The notes under the pieces were generated by a model. It saw nothing but the letters and a program-made list of their open reading frames with translations, did not search any database and was not told the origin of the DNA. A program made the translations under genes and the position numbers. From Streptomyces actuosus (lineage in GTDB: Bacteria > Actinomycetota > Actinomycetes > Streptomycetales > Streptomycetaceae), in the NCBI RefSeq assembly GCF_016921115.1, contig NZ_JAFFZS010000051.1, positions 1-41,720 of the forward strand: a stretch of 41,720 nucleotides of DNA, in the 5' to 3' direction. The first letter of the stretch is position 1; each line of letters opens with the position of its first letter. Positions 17,181 through 26,361 of this stretch are shown piece after piece.

Positions 17181-17557
17181 TGACTCCTTCTGCATGGCCG
17201 CGGGTCGCGCGGCCAGGGGAGACCGGACGGGGGGATGCGCCGACCGGGCAGAACTCGGGGTGGTACGCCGAACCACGTGCGGCAGTGCGGGTTCACGGCA
17301 CAGCGATGGAACGGTGGGGTTGCTGTGACGTGGCCGTGGGAAGAGTGGCAGGTGATCACGACTTCTGTCAGGAGCGCGTCAGAAACTTGGCCGGAAATCG
17401 TTCGTTGTCCGGGTGTTCACGTCCGGTATACGGACATGTGGCCTGAGTGTGCGCTGTGGTGGGTGTGCTGGATATGCCGAGGATGTCGAACAGGCGCACC
17501 GAATGCCGGGGTGCGAAACGGTGGAAAGCGCCCCGGAACGGCGAAGGGGGACGGGGT
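17181..17557. promoter_or_regulatory. Divergent promoter region between P-domain protease and lipoprotein gene
   Basis: No gene is seen in these 377 bases. For the rightward gene, TTGTCC (17405-17410), a 16-base spacer and TATACG (17427-17432) form a plausible promoter. The inverted repeat GTCCG-GTATA-CGGAC (17421-17435) covers its -10 element and could be an operator. The leftward protease promoter was not pinned down. Confidence 0.45.
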
Positions 17558-18214
17558 ATGCACATGGCGACTGAGGGCACCGGCGGCACCAGCCACCCCG
17601 CTCGCACCACGAGCACCGTGCTGCGAGCGGGGCTTGTTCCGGTGGCACTCCTGGCATGCCTCGCGGTGGGCTGCGGAACGCAGCGCACGGACGGCGACGC
17701 CGCGGCGGACGGCCGCGGACCCGGGCCGGCGGCGACGGCCCGCTCGGCGCCGGCCCGGCCCTCCGACGTGCCGTGCCCCCACGAGAGCACCGAGCCCGCC
17801 CCCGTGAGCGCGCCGGGGCTGCCGACCCCCACCAGAACCCCCGGCCCCTCGGGGCCGGCCGTGCCCGTCCCCGACCACTACGCCGAGAACCACGGCTTCA
17901 TGCAACCCCTTCCGCTGCACGGGCAGGCCCGCTGCGACGGATTGGCCGAAGCCGCTCGCATCCGGCAGGCCCTGGAACCGCTCCGCGAACGCGGCGACTT
18001 CAGCCCCGCCGGCACCGCGGACGCCCTCGCGGCCCTGGGGCACACCGCGCCCGGGACCCGGACCGAGTCCCTCGGCCCCACCGGGGTCGCCTTCCTCGTC
18101 GACGCGGGGCGCGTGTGTATCGAGGGCCGGATGTACGACGGCGGCATCGACGTCGACGCGTTCGGCGGCTACCCCGACCACCCGGGCTGCGAGCGTCCCA
18201 GCGGCGGGCACTGA
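17558..18214 (+). CDS. Putative secreted lipoprotein of unknown function
   Basis: 218 aa from ATG 17558 (alternative ATG 17564); GAAGGGGGA lies upstream. The N-terminus has a basic stretch, a hydrophobic core VALLACLAVGC and a lipobox-like cysteine at about residue 39, so it should be a membrane-anchored lipoprotein. A Pro/Ala-rich linker of about 70 residues (APGLPTPTRTPGPSGPAVP) is followed by a small C-terminal domain with NHGFMQPLPLHGQARCDGLA, a helical RIRQALEPLRERGDFSPAG, and FLVDAGRVCIEGRMYDGGI ending near two Cys. I do not recognise the family. It diverges from the protease pair and is followed by a hairpin. Confidence 0.75.
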   Translation: MHMATEGTGGTSHPARTTSTVLRAGLVPVALLACLAVGCGTQRTDGDAAADGRGPGPAATARSAPARPSDVPCPHESTEPAPVSAPGLPTPTRTPGPSGPAVPVPDHYAENHGFMQPLPLHGQARCDGLAEAARIRQALEPLRERGDFSPAGTADALAALGHTAPGTRTESLGPTGVAFLVDAGRVCIEGRMYDGGIDVDAFGGYPDHPGCERPSGGH

Positions 18215-18229
18215 CCGCCGCACCCCCGG

Positions 18230-18255
18230 CCGCCCGCGGCGGCCCCCGCGGGTGG
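18230..18255 (+). terminator. Hairpin terminator after lipoprotein gene
   Basis: A 10-bp stem (18230-18239 with 18246-18255, one G-T pair) and a 6-base loop lie 16 bases after the stop. Confidence 0.6.
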
Positions 18256-18693
18256 ACCGGCCGCCGCGCTCCCGGCGGGCGGGGGCGCGCACGCGCGGAC
18301 GGCGCGCATACCGCTGAGCCGGTCCCGGGGGGACGGGAGTTGTGGCGCCGGTCCGCGGTGCAGTCGGCGGGGACGCCCTCCGCCTGGCCCCGGGGGAGCC
18401 GCCCGGCCACCCGCCCCCGGCCGGCCCGTCGGGGTCGCTCCGTCGGGTTCCTCGGCGCCCCCGCAGCCACAGCCGTCCGACGGCCCCGTCCTCCCGGCCC
18501 CGGTCGGTGCCCCGGCCCGTCGCGCCTTCCAGTGCCGCTTCAGGCAATGTTCGCCCGTCGAGGAGCGGCGTCCGGTGCGTGCTCCCGGTGTGCCGGCCGG
18601 AAGCCCTCGTACTGGATGTACTCGGGCTTTCGTCCGGTGCAGCGAGCGTGCGTGCCGGGCGTCGCGACGGGGCGAACGTTGCCTGATGCGGCA
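18256..18693. other. Gene-free stretch between convergent genes, with structured elements
   Basis: No frame here has convincing coding character. It holds an 18-base sequence GGGGGACGGGAGTTGTGG (18328-18345) that recurs at 38718-38735. It also holds a long interrupted hairpin at 18601-18629, followed by an unusual lower-GC tail running up to the ABC gene stop. Confidence 0.5.
18601..18629. repeat. Interrupted inverted repeat AAGCCC-TC-GTAC / GTAC-TC-GGGCTT
   Basis: Twelve-base arms (18601-18612 and 18618-18629) pair at ten positions, with a symmetrical TC/TC mismatch and a 5-base loop TGGAT. It may terminate the leftward ABC operon, which ends at 18694, or be a dispersed genomic element. It has no T-run on either strand. 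Confidence 0.5.
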
Positions 18694-20451
18694 CTAGTCG
18701 CCGGGTGCCCCGTCCCCGTGCCACGTCCGCCACAGCGCCGCGTACGCCCCGCCCGCCGCCACCAGTTCGTCGTGCGTGCCCAGTTCGGTGAGCCGGCCCT
18801 CCTCCATCACGGCCACCCGGTCCGCGTCGTGCGCGGTGTGCAGCCGGTGCGCGACCGCGATGACGGTGCGTCCCCGGAGCACGGCGGCCAGGGCCCGCTC
18901 CGCGTGGCGTGCGGTGGCCGGATCGAGCAGGGCGGTCGCCTCGTCGAGGATCACGGTGTGCGGGTCGGCCAGCACCACGCGGGCCAGGGCGAGCTGCTGG
19001 GCCTGCGGGCCGTCGGTCCCGAAGCCCCCGTCGCCCAGCACGGTGTCGAGGCCGGCCGGCAGCTCGCACACCCACGGGGCCGCCCCGACCGCGGTGAGCG
19101 CGTCCCACAACGCCTCGTCCCCGGCGGCCGGTTCGGCGATGCGCAGGTTGTCGCGGACGGAGCCGAGGAAGACGTGGTGCTCCTGGGTGACCAGGACGAC
19201 CTGACGGCGCAGCCGTTCCGGCGAGAGCGAGGCCACCGGCACCCCGCCGACCGTGACGGCCCCCGCACCCGGCGCGTCGACGCCCGCGATCAGCCGGCTC
19301 AGTGTCGTCTTGCCCGCCCCCGACGGCCCCACCACCGCCAGCCGTTCCCCGGGGCGGACGCTCAGGTCGACGCCGCGCAGCACCTCACCACCGCGGTCGT
19401 AGGAGTGCCGGACCCCCGTGACGTCGATGCGGTCGCCCGCCGGGACCACCTCCCGGGCCCCCGCCGCCCGCGGAGTCTGCGCCAGGCCCTCCACACGGGC
19501 GAACGACGCGCCGCTGCTCTGGAGTTGCTCGACCCGCATCAGGATCTCGTCCAGCGGAGAGCCCAGCTGCTGCAGGTACACCGCGGCCGCCACCACCGAA
19601 CCCGGACTCAGTGTCCCGTGCGCGTGCAGCACCCCGCCGGCCAGCAGCACCCCGGCCACGGGCAGGAGGTGCGACATCTCCACCACGGGGAAGAACACCG
19701 TCCGCAGCCGCAGTGTGTACAGGCGCCGCCGCCGGGACACGTCCAGCGCCTCACCGCAGGCTGCGTTCCGCCGCCGCTGCAGTCCGAACGCCTCCACCGT
19801 GCGCGCTCCGGCCGCGGTCGCCGCGAGCACCTCCGCGACGTCCGAGTCGGCTGCCCCCTGAGCCAGGTAGCCGTCCCGGGCCCGGCGCAGATACCAGCGC
19901 AGCACCACGGCGATCGGGACCAGGCCGCAGGTGCCGAGGAAGCCCAGCCGCGGGTCGACGGTGAAGACCGCCCCCAGGAGGAACAGCGCCTGCACGGTAC
20001 TGATCATCAGCTCGGGACCGGCGTCGCGCAGCGTGGTGCCGACCGCGGCCACGTCCGCCGTACCCCGCGCCGTCAGATCGCCGGTGCCCGCCCGCTCCAC
20101 CACCGACGCCGGCAATGCCAGCGCCCGGTCGACGAACTCCTCGCGCACCCGGGCCAGCGTCCGCTCCCCGAACCGGTGCCCCGCGTACCGTGCCCAGCGC
20201 GCCAGCAGCAGCTGCGCCACCGCGCAGGCGAGGAGGGCGAGCGCGGCCCGGTCCACCGCGTCGACGCCGGCCCCGGCCCGTACCCGGTCGATGATCCGGC
20301 CCAGCAGCCACGGCCCGATCAGCCCGGCTCCGGCGGCTGCCGCGTTCAGCGCCAGAACCCCGAGAAACGCGCGCCCGTCGGCCCGCACCAGGCGCAGGGA
20401 GGCCCGGCGCACCGCGCGGCGACCCGCGACGGGAAGGCGACCCCCGCTCAT
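18694..20451 (-). CDS. ABC exporter half-transporter (ATP-binding/permease), subunit with intact Walker motifs
   Basis: 585 aa: an N-terminal six-helix exporter membrane domain (about 25-320), then an ATPase domain (about 345-580). Walker A is GPSGAGKTTL (K381), Walker B is VILDEATALLD with the catalytic Glu, and the H-loop is VIAVAHRLHTAHDADRV. The signature motif is not LSGGQ but TDGPQAQQLALAR, so it is degenerate. The ATG at 20451 overlaps the stop of the upstream gene in an ATGA, giving translational coupling and 1:1 synthesis. The partner has the reciprocal set of intact and lost motifs, so the two should form a heterodimer with one working ATP site. Substrate unknown. Confidence 0.88.
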   Translation of the reverse strand: MSGGRLPVAGRRAVRRASLRLVRADGRAFLGVLALNAAAAGAGLIGPWLLGRIIDRVRAGAGVDAVDRAALALLACAVAQLLLARWARYAGHRFGERTLARVREEFVDRALALPASVVERAGTGDLTARGTADVAAVGTTLRDAGPELMISTVQALFLLGAVFTVDPRLGFLGTCGLVPIAVVLRWYLRRARDGYLAQGAADSDVAEVLAATAAGARTVEAFGLQRRRNAACGEALDVSRRRRLYTLRLRTVFFPVVEMSHLLPVAGVLLAGGVLHAHGTLSPGSVVAAAVYLQQLGSPLDEILMRVEQLQSSGASFARVEGLAQTPRAAGAREVVPAGDRIDVTGVRHSYDRGGEVLRGVDLSVRPGERLAVVGPSGAGKTTLSRLIAGVDAPGAGAVTVGGVPVASLSPERLRRQVVLVTQEHHVFLGSVRDNLRIAEPAAGDEALWDALTAVGAAPWVCELPAGLDTVLGDGGFGTDGPQAQQLALARVVLADPHTVILDEATALLDPATARHAERALAAVLRGRTVIAVAHRLHTAHDADRVAVMEEGRLTELGTHDELVAAGGAYAALWRTWHGDGAPGD

Positions 20452-22187
20452 CCGACGGTCTCCTCGACGGTGGTCCCGGTGCTCCCGGCGGTCTTCTCGA
20501 CGTCCCTGGCCACCAGCGCGCGGTAGCCGGGCTCCTCGGCCAGCAGCCGGGCATGGGTCCCGCTCGCGGCGACCTTCCCGTCGACGAGGTAGTGGACGGT
20601 GTCCGCCCGGTCGAGCACGAGCGGGGAGGTCGTGGTCACCACCGTCGTACGGCCGGCGCGCACCTCCCGCAGCCGGTCCGCGATCGCCGCCTCGGTGTGC
20701 GCGTCCAGCGCCGAGGTCGGCTCCACGGCCAGCAGCACCTCCGGGTCGGCGAGCAGTGCCCGCACCAGCCGGACCCGCTGCCGCTGCCCGCCGGAGAGGT
20801 TGCGGCCCTGTGCGTCGACGGCCGAGCCGAGCCCGTCCGGCAGCCCGTGCACGACGTCCTCGGCCGCCGCGGCCCGCACCGCCCGCCGGATCGCGTCGTC
20901 CCCGTGCTCCCCACGTCCCCCGACCAGTTCCCGCAGAGGCCCGGCGAACAGGTCCGCCTCGTGGTCGGCGACCAGGATGCGCGCCCGTACCTGCGCCAGG
21001 GGGATGTCGTCCAGGCGTACTCCGCCCCAGGTCGCCGCCGACGGCTCGTACCTGCCGAGCCGGTCCACCACCGACGCCGCGTGCGCGGGACGCCGGGCCA
21101 CCAGCGCGGTCAGTCCGCCGGGCGGCACCCGCACCCCGGAGTCCGGGTCGTGCAGCGCGGAGGGCTCCGCGGGCGCCTGCGCGGTGCCGGTGTCCGCCAC
21201 GGGCGACAGCCGTAGCAGACCGACGACCCGACGGGCGGCCACCACCCCCCGGCCGAGCAGGTCACCGCACTCCAGGAGGAACGCCACCGGGCGCACGAGG
21301 ACCGCCACATACCCGTACACGGCCACCAACTCACCCACGGTGATGGCTCCCTGGGCGGCCGATCGGGCCGCGAGCCAGGTCACCACCGCCAGGAACAGCG
21401 TCGGCAGGCCCGTCCCCAGCGCCTGCATCCAACTGGTCACCGCCCCGACCCGGTACCCCTGCTCGCGCAGCCGCTCCGAGTCGTGGCGGAACGCCTGCGC
21501 GAACAGCCCCTTGCCCCCGAGCCCGTTGAGGACCCGCAGCCCGCCGGTGAGGTCGCCGATCCGGGCGGTCAGCACCCCCTGCCGCTGCCGGTACTCCGCC
21601 TCCGTGCTCTGGAGCCGCCCCAACAGCGACCCGACGACGGCCGTCACCAGCGGCACTCCGAGCAGCACCACCGCGGCCAGCTGCCCGGACACCGACAGCA
21701 GCAGGCCCGCGACCACGCCGTAGGCGACGATCGCGCCGACGCCGGGACCGACGATGGTGAGCGCCGTGCCGATCTGCTGCACGTCCCCCACTCCGATCGT
21801 CACGACCTCCCCCGCGCCGACACGCCGCGGCAGCGCGGCCCCGAGCCGTACCGTGTGCCCGACGACGACCTTCACCGTGCGGAAGTTGGCGTCCATCCGC
21901 ACCCGGGTCATCGTCCGGTGCCGCATGACGCTCAGCCAGGCGTTCACCGCTCCCACGGCCACCATCAGCGACGTCCACCGAGCCAGTGCCCCCAGGTCGC
22001 CGTGCTCCAGGCCGTCGTCCACCGCCCGGGCCATCAGCCAGGGCGTCGCCGACAGCAGCACCATCCAGGCGCTGCCCAGCAGCGCCCCGGCCGCCGCCCG
22101 CCCCGGCTGCCGTGCCACCAGCCACCACAGGTAGCGCGGGCCGCTGCGGCGGTCGGGCGCGCCGGGGTCCTCGTACGCGTCGATCAC
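20448..22187 (-). CDS. ABC exporter half-transporter, degenerate nucleotide-binding subunit
   Basis: 579 aa from GTG 22187 (VIDAYEDPGAPDRRSGPRYLWW); GGAG lies 10 bases upstream. The frame is open further up, to 22388, but that part looks non-coding. An exporter membrane domain (about 25-310) is followed by an ATPase domain (about 340-575). The Walker A site reads GLTALVARRPAHAASVV, with no GxxGxGK. Walker B is VLLAVEPTSALD, with the Asp lost and Glu kept. The H-loop His is absent (VVTTTSPLVLDRADTV). The signature LSGGQRQRVRLVRALLADP is perfect. It therefore cannot bind ATP normally but supplies the signature to its partner's Walker site. It is coupled by ATGA to the next gene. Confidence 0.88.
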   Translation of the reverse strand: MIDAYEDPGAPDRRSGPRYLWWLVARQPGRAAAGALLGSAWMVLLSATPWLMARAVDDGLEHGDLGALARWTSLMVAVGAVNAWLSVMRHRTMTRVRMDANFRTVKVVVGHTVRLGAALPRRVGAGEVVTIGVGDVQQIGTALTIVGPGVGAIVAYGVVAGLLLSVSGQLAAVVLLGVPLVTAVVGSLLGRLQSTEAEYRQRQGVLTARIGDLTGGLRVLNGLGGKGLFAQAFRHDSERLREQGYRVGAVTSWMQALGTGLPTLFLAVVTWLAARSAAQGAITVGELVAVYGYVAVLVRPVAFLLECGDLLGRGVVAARRVVGLLRLSPVADTGTAQAPAEPSALHDPDSGVRVPPGGLTALVARRPAHAASVVDRLGRYEPSAATWGGVRLDDIPLAQVRARILVADHEADLFAGPLRELVGGRGEHGDDAIRRAVRAAAAEDVVHGLPDGLGSAVDAQGRNLSGGQRQRVRLVRALLADPEVLLAVEPTSALDAHTEAAIADRLREVRAGRTTVVTTTSPLVLDRADTVHYLVDGKVAASGTHARLLAEEPGYRALVARDVEKTAGSTGTTVEETVG

Positions 22188-22450
22188 CTGGGACAGTCTC
22201 CGTCCTCCGTGCGGTCTTCCGGTCCGCGTTCGCGCGCACCGCCTGACGATCGAACCACTCGGCCCTCGCAGCCCGTTCGGCGACCCGGCCGGTGCGGCCC
22301 GCGGTGCGGCGTTGCTCCGCGGACCCCGCCCGTCACCCGGCGCCCGGGCCGCCGAGGGGAACGACGCGGGACCCGCGCCGAGCGGCACCGGGCGACAGGG
22401 CGGATGTGGTCCGGGGGCGCCCAGGGATCCCGGGAGGCCGGCCGGCCCCG

Positions 22451-24310
22451 TCAGACCAGGCTGTCCCGCCAGGCCCGGTGCAGGTCCGAGAACCGGCCCG
22501 TCCCGGCGATCAGTTCGGCCGGGCCGCCGTCCTCCACGATCCGCCCGTGCTCCATCACCAGCACCCGGTCGGCGATCTCCACCGTCGACAGCCGGTGCGC
22601 GATCACCACCGCGGTACGGCCGTGCAGCACCGTCGCCATCGCCCGCTGCACCGCCCGCTCTCCGGGGATGTCCAGGGAACTGGTCGCCTCGTCCAGGATG
22701 AGCACCGCCGGATCGGCGAGCAGCGCCCGCGCGAACGCCACGAGCTGCCGTTGCCCGGCGGAGATGCGACCGCCGCGCTTGCGCACGTCGGTGTCGTAGC
22801 CGTCGGGCAGCGCGCTGATGAACTCGTGCGCCCCGATCGCCTTCGCCGCCCGCTCGATCTCCTCGCGGGTGGCCTCGGGCCGGCCGAGGGCGATGTTGTC
22901 GGCGACCGTGCCGGAGAACAGGAACGCCTCCTGCGTCACCATCACCACACCCCGCCGCAGCTCGGCCACGGCCAGCTCGCGCAGGTCCACCCCGTCGAGC
23001 AGCACCCGCCCGTCGGAGGGGTCGTAGAACCGGGCCAGCAGCTTGGCGAGCGTCGACTTGCCGGCGCCGGTGGAGCCGACGACCGCGACCGTCCGGCCGG
23101 CCGGCAGCGTCAGGTCGAAGCGGGGCAGGATCTCCCCGCCCGTGCGGTAGGCGAAGCGGACGCCCTCGAAGACGACCTCGCGGCCGGGCAGTTCACCCTG
23201 CGGTGCGGGCAGCTCCCGCGGGACGGACGGCTCCGGCACCGACGGCGTCTGGGCCAGCAGCCCGGCGATCTTCTCCAGTGACGCCGCCGCCGACTGGTAG
23301 GAATTGAGGAACATGCCGAGCCGGTCGATGGGGTCGTACAGGCGCCGCAGGTAGAGCACGGCCGCGGCCAGCACGCCCAGCGCCAGTGAACCGTCCGCCA
23401 CCCGGTAGGCACCCCACAGCACGATCATCGCGACGGCCGTGTTGGCGACCAGCCGGGAGCCGACGACGTAGCGGGCCATCTCCAGCAGCGCGTCACCGTT
23501 GCTGCGCTCGTGGCGCCGGTTGAGCACCCGGAACTCGTCGTCGTTGGCGTTCTCCCGGCGGAAGGCCCGCACCGGCCGGATGCCGTTCATCGTCTCCACG
23601 AACTTCACGATCACCGCCGCGATCGCCGTGGACCGCAACCGGTACACCTCGCCCGCCCGCCGCTGGTAGACCCGCACGAGCAGGTACAGCGGCACGAAGG
23701 ACGCCACCGCCACGGCTCCGAGCCCCAGGTCCAGCCACAGCAGCATCGCCGAGATGAAGACGAAGGACAGCACGACCGTCACGAGCTCCTGCAGGCCCTC
23801 GCTGAGCAGTTCCCGGAGCGACTCGACGTCCGTGGTGGACCGGGAGATCAGCCGGCCCGAGGTGTAGCGCTCGTGGAAGTCGACGCTCAGTGCCTGCGCA
23901 TGGCGGAAGATGCGGCCGCGCAGATCGAGCAGGACGTCCTGGTTCACCCGCGCGGAGGCGGTGATGAACGCGTACTGCAGCGCCCCGCCGGCCGCCGCGC
24001 TCAGCAGGTAGCCGACGGCCACCGCGATCAGCGGGCCGCGGTCGTGGTCACGGAACGCCGGCACGGCGTGGTCGATGGCGTACGCCACCAGCAGCGGGCC
24101 CGCCTGTACGGCCGCCTGCTGGAGCAGCAGCAGGACGGTCGTCAGGGCCACCCGTGCCTTCATCGGCGCCAGCAGCGACCGCAGCAGGGCGGCCGTCGCG
24201 CCGGGCGGCGTGGGCAGGACGTCCCGGTCGAACGGGTCGCCGGAGTCCGCGCCGCGGGGCAGGTCCTCCTCGTCGGAGGGGGCGACGGACGTCGTGGTGG
24301 GGGCCGTCAT
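22451..24310 (-). CDS. ABC exporter half-transporter (ATP-binding/permease)
   Basis: 619 aa from ATG 24310 (MTAPTTTSVAPSDEEDLPRG). An acidic, Thr-rich cytoplasmic leader precedes a six-helix exporter domain (about 45-340). The ATPase domain (about 375-610) has Walker A GSTGAGKSTLAKLL, signature ISAGQRQLVAFARALLADP (one change from LSGGQ), Walker B VLILDEATSSLD and H-loop AVVIAHRLSTVEIADRV: a full catalytic set. The start overlaps the stop of the upstream half-transporter by ATGA. The family exports drugs, lipids or peptides; the substrate is not shown by sequence. It is 263 bases upstream of the second ABC pair, which may be a separate unit. Confidence 0.9.
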   Translation of the reverse strand: MTAPTTTSVAPSDEEDLPRGADSGDPFDRDVLPTPPGATAALLRSLLAPMKARVALTTVLLLLQQAAVQAGPLLVAYAIDHAVPAFRDHDRGPLIAVAVGYLLSAAAGGALQYAFITASARVNQDVLLDLRGRIFRHAQALSVDFHERYTSGRLISRSTTDVESLRELLSEGLQELVTVVLSFVFISAMLLWLDLGLGAVAVASFVPLYLLVRVYQRRAGEVYRLRSTAIAAVIVKFVETMNGIRPVRAFRRENANDDEFRVLNRRHERSNGDALLEMARYVVGSRLVANTAVAMIVLWGAYRVADGSLALGVLAAAVLYLRRLYDPIDRLGMFLNSYQSAAASLEKIAGLLAQTPSVPEPSVPRELPAPQGELPGREVVFEGVRFAYRTGGEILPRFDLTLPAGRTVAVVGSTGAGKSTLAKLLARFYDPSDGRVLLDGVDLRELAVAELRRGVVMVTQEAFLFSGTVADNIALGRPEATREEIERAAKAIGAHEFISALPDGYDTDVRKRGGRISAGQRQLVAFARALLADPAVLILDEATSSLDIPGERAVQRAMATVLHGRTAVVIAHRLSTVEIADRVLVMEHGRIVEDGGPAELIAGTGRFSDLHRAWRDSLV

Positions 24311-26145
24311 CGATGGTCCTCCTCGTGGCCCGCGCCGTCGGCGTGGCTCTCGTGGTCCTCTCCGCCGTCGTGGCCCGACATGAGATGGGCGTACTCGGCG
24401 TTGGTGCGCAGGAGTTCGTGATGGGTGCCCACGGCGGTGATCCGGCCGCCCGACAGCAGGGCGACCCGGTCGGCGAGCAGCACGGTGGACGGGCGGTGCG
24501 CCACGATCAGCGCGGTGGTGTCGGCGAGGACCTGCCGCAGCGCCGCCTCCACGGCGGCCTCCGTGTGCACGTCCAGCGCGGACAGCGGGTCGTCGAGCAC
24601 GAGGAACCTGGGCTGTCCCACGACCGCCCGGGCCAGTGCCAGCCGCTGCCGCTGCCCGCCGGACAGGCTCAGGCCCTGCTCGCCGACCTGCGTGTCGGTG
24701 CCCTGCGGCAGGGCGTGCGCGAAGTCGGCCTGGGCGACGGCCAGGGCGCGGTCCAGATCCTCTCGGCCGGCGTCCTGCGCGGCGCCCATGAGCACGTTCT
24801 CGCCGACGCTCGCCGAGAACAGCGTCGGCTCCTCGAAGGCCACGGCGACCATCGCGCGCAGCTCCTCGCGGCTCATCGCGGTGATGTCCTGGCCGTCCAG
24901 GGTGATCCGGCCCTCGGTGACCTCGTGCAGGCGGGGGACGAGCGCGGTCAGGGTCGTCTTGCCGCTGCCGGTCGCGCCGACCAGGGCCATGGACTCGCCG
25001 GAGCGGATGTGGAGGTCGATGCGGTCCAGGAGGGGCGGGGACCCGGACAGGGCGTCCGGGTAACGGAAGCGGACGTTGTCGAAGCGAAGGCCCGCCCCGT
25101 TCGCCGTCCCGTTCGCCGCGCCGGCGGCCGCCGCGGCCGGATCCTCCGGGGTCTCGTCCAGCACCTCGAAGTACCGCTCCGTCGCCGTGGCCGCCTCCTG
25201 GCTCATCGCCAGCAGGAAGCCGATCGACTCGATGGGCCACCGCAGCGCGAGCGCGGTCGACAGGAAGGCCACCAGGGTGCCCGCGGACAGGTCGCCGTCG
25301 GCGACCTGCACCGCCCCGACCACCAGCGCGGCGCCGACCGCGACCTCCGGCAGGGACACGATGACCGCCCAGATCGTCGCCAGCAGCCGCGCCTTGCCCA
25401 GCTCCGTGCCGCGCAGGGTCCTGGACAGCTCGCGGAAGGCGCGCGCCTGGCTGCGGTGCCGTCCGAAGCCCTTGATGATGCGGATGCCGAGGACGCTCTC
25501 CTCGACGACCGTGGTCAGGTCGCCGACCTGGTCCTGGGCGAGCCGGGCGACTCGGGCGTACCGCTTCTCGAACATCATGCACATGACGATCACGGGAGCG
25601 GCGGGGCCGAGGACGACCAGTCCCAGGGTCCAGTCCTGCGCCAGCATGATGCACACGCCGACGATGATCGTCACTCCGTTGACCAGCAGGAACGTCAATG
25701 GGAAGGCGAGGAACATGCGCAGCAGCATCAGGTCGGTCGTCCCCCGGGACAGCAGTTGCCCCGAGGCCCACCGGTCGTGGAAGGCGACCGGCAGGCGCTG
25801 CAGATGCCGGTACAGGTCGGCCCGCATCTCGGCTTCGACGTGCGACAGCGGCCGGGCCACCAGCCACCGCCGGAACCCGAACAGCAGGGCCTCGGCCACG
25901 CCCAGCAGCAGCAGATACAGGGCGCCGAGCCACACTCCCGCCGGATCCCGGTCGGCGACCGGGCCGTCCACCATCCACTTCAGCACGAGCGGGATGACCA
26001 GCCCCGTGCACGAGGCGATGATCGCGACGAACGCGGCGATCGACAGCCGGGCCCGCACCGGCCGCACGTAGGGCCACAGGCGCAGCAGCGAGCGCACGGC
26101 GGAGCGCCGAGCGGGTTCCAGGGCGGTCTCAGGTGTCGTGGACAT
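24307..26145 (-). CDS. ABC exporter half-transporter with non-canonical Walker B and His-rich tail
   Basis: 612 aa from ATG 26145; the ribosome site is weak. The membrane domain spans about 20-315. The ATPase domain has Walker A GATGSGKTTLTALV, signature LSGGQRQRLALARAVVG and Walker B FLVLDDPLSALD, where the catalytic Glu is Asp. The H-loop TALIVAHRPSTVLLADRV is intact. This is the usual mark of the non-hydrolysing site in heterodimeric exporters, so it should pair with the downstream coupled subunit. The last 22 residues (GHDGGEDHESHADGAGHEEDHR) hold five His among eight acidic residues, a possible metal-binding tail. This is probably the first gene of the leftward ABC cluster. Confidence 0.9.
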   Translation of the reverse strand: MSTTPETALEPARRSAVRSLLRLWPYVRPVRARLSIAAFVAIIASCTGLVIPLVLKWMVDGPVADRDPAGVWLGALYLLLLGVAEALLFGFRRWLVARPLSHVEAEMRADLYRHLQRLPVAFHDRWASGQLLSRGTTDLMLLRMFLAFPLTFLLVNGVTIIVGVCIMLAQDWTLGLVVLGPAAPVIVMCMMFEKRYARVARLAQDQVGDLTTVVEESVLGIRIIKGFGRHRSQARAFRELSRTLRGTELGKARLLATIWAVIVSLPEVAVGAALVVGAVQVADGDLSAGTLVAFLSTALALRWPIESIGFLLAMSQEAATATERYFEVLDETPEDPAAAAAGAANGTANGAGLRFDNVRFRYPDALSGSPPLLDRIDLHIRSGESMALVGATGSGKTTLTALVPRLHEVTEGRITLDGQDITAMSREELRAMVAVAFEEPTLFSASVGENVLMGAAQDAGREDLDRALAVAQADFAHALPQGTDTQVGEQGLSLSGGQRQRLALARAVVGQPRFLVLDDPLSALDVHTEAAVEAALRQVLADTTALIVAHRPSTVLLADRVALLSGGRITAVGTHHELLRTNAEYAHLMSGHDGGEDHESHADGAGHEEDHR

Positions 26146-26361
26146 CAGCAGTGAGCCTACGGTTCGCCACTGACATCGCCCACCGAGTTTTGGCCGGACC
26201 CCTCTCCGCCGATGGTCCTACGACCTGCGTGTTCGGTCCTGCGGTCGCCCGGCTCTCCCCGGGGCCGCGGTGCCGGGTCGACCGATCGGGCGATGCGGGG
26301 GCGAGCCGGACGGGCGATGCCACGTTCCCGGGCCGGCCCGGGAACCCGGGGACAGGCCGGC

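Noticed and set aside
18342..18686. 114-codon open frame between lipoprotein and ABC genes
   Set aside because: Arg/Ser/Pro-rich, no ribosome site, and it runs through the structured element at 18601-18629.
22451..26077. Single 1,208-codon minus-strand frame spanning two ABC genes
   Set aside because: The upstream half is an out-of-frame reading of the other half-transporter; two separate genes with an ATGA overlap explain it.
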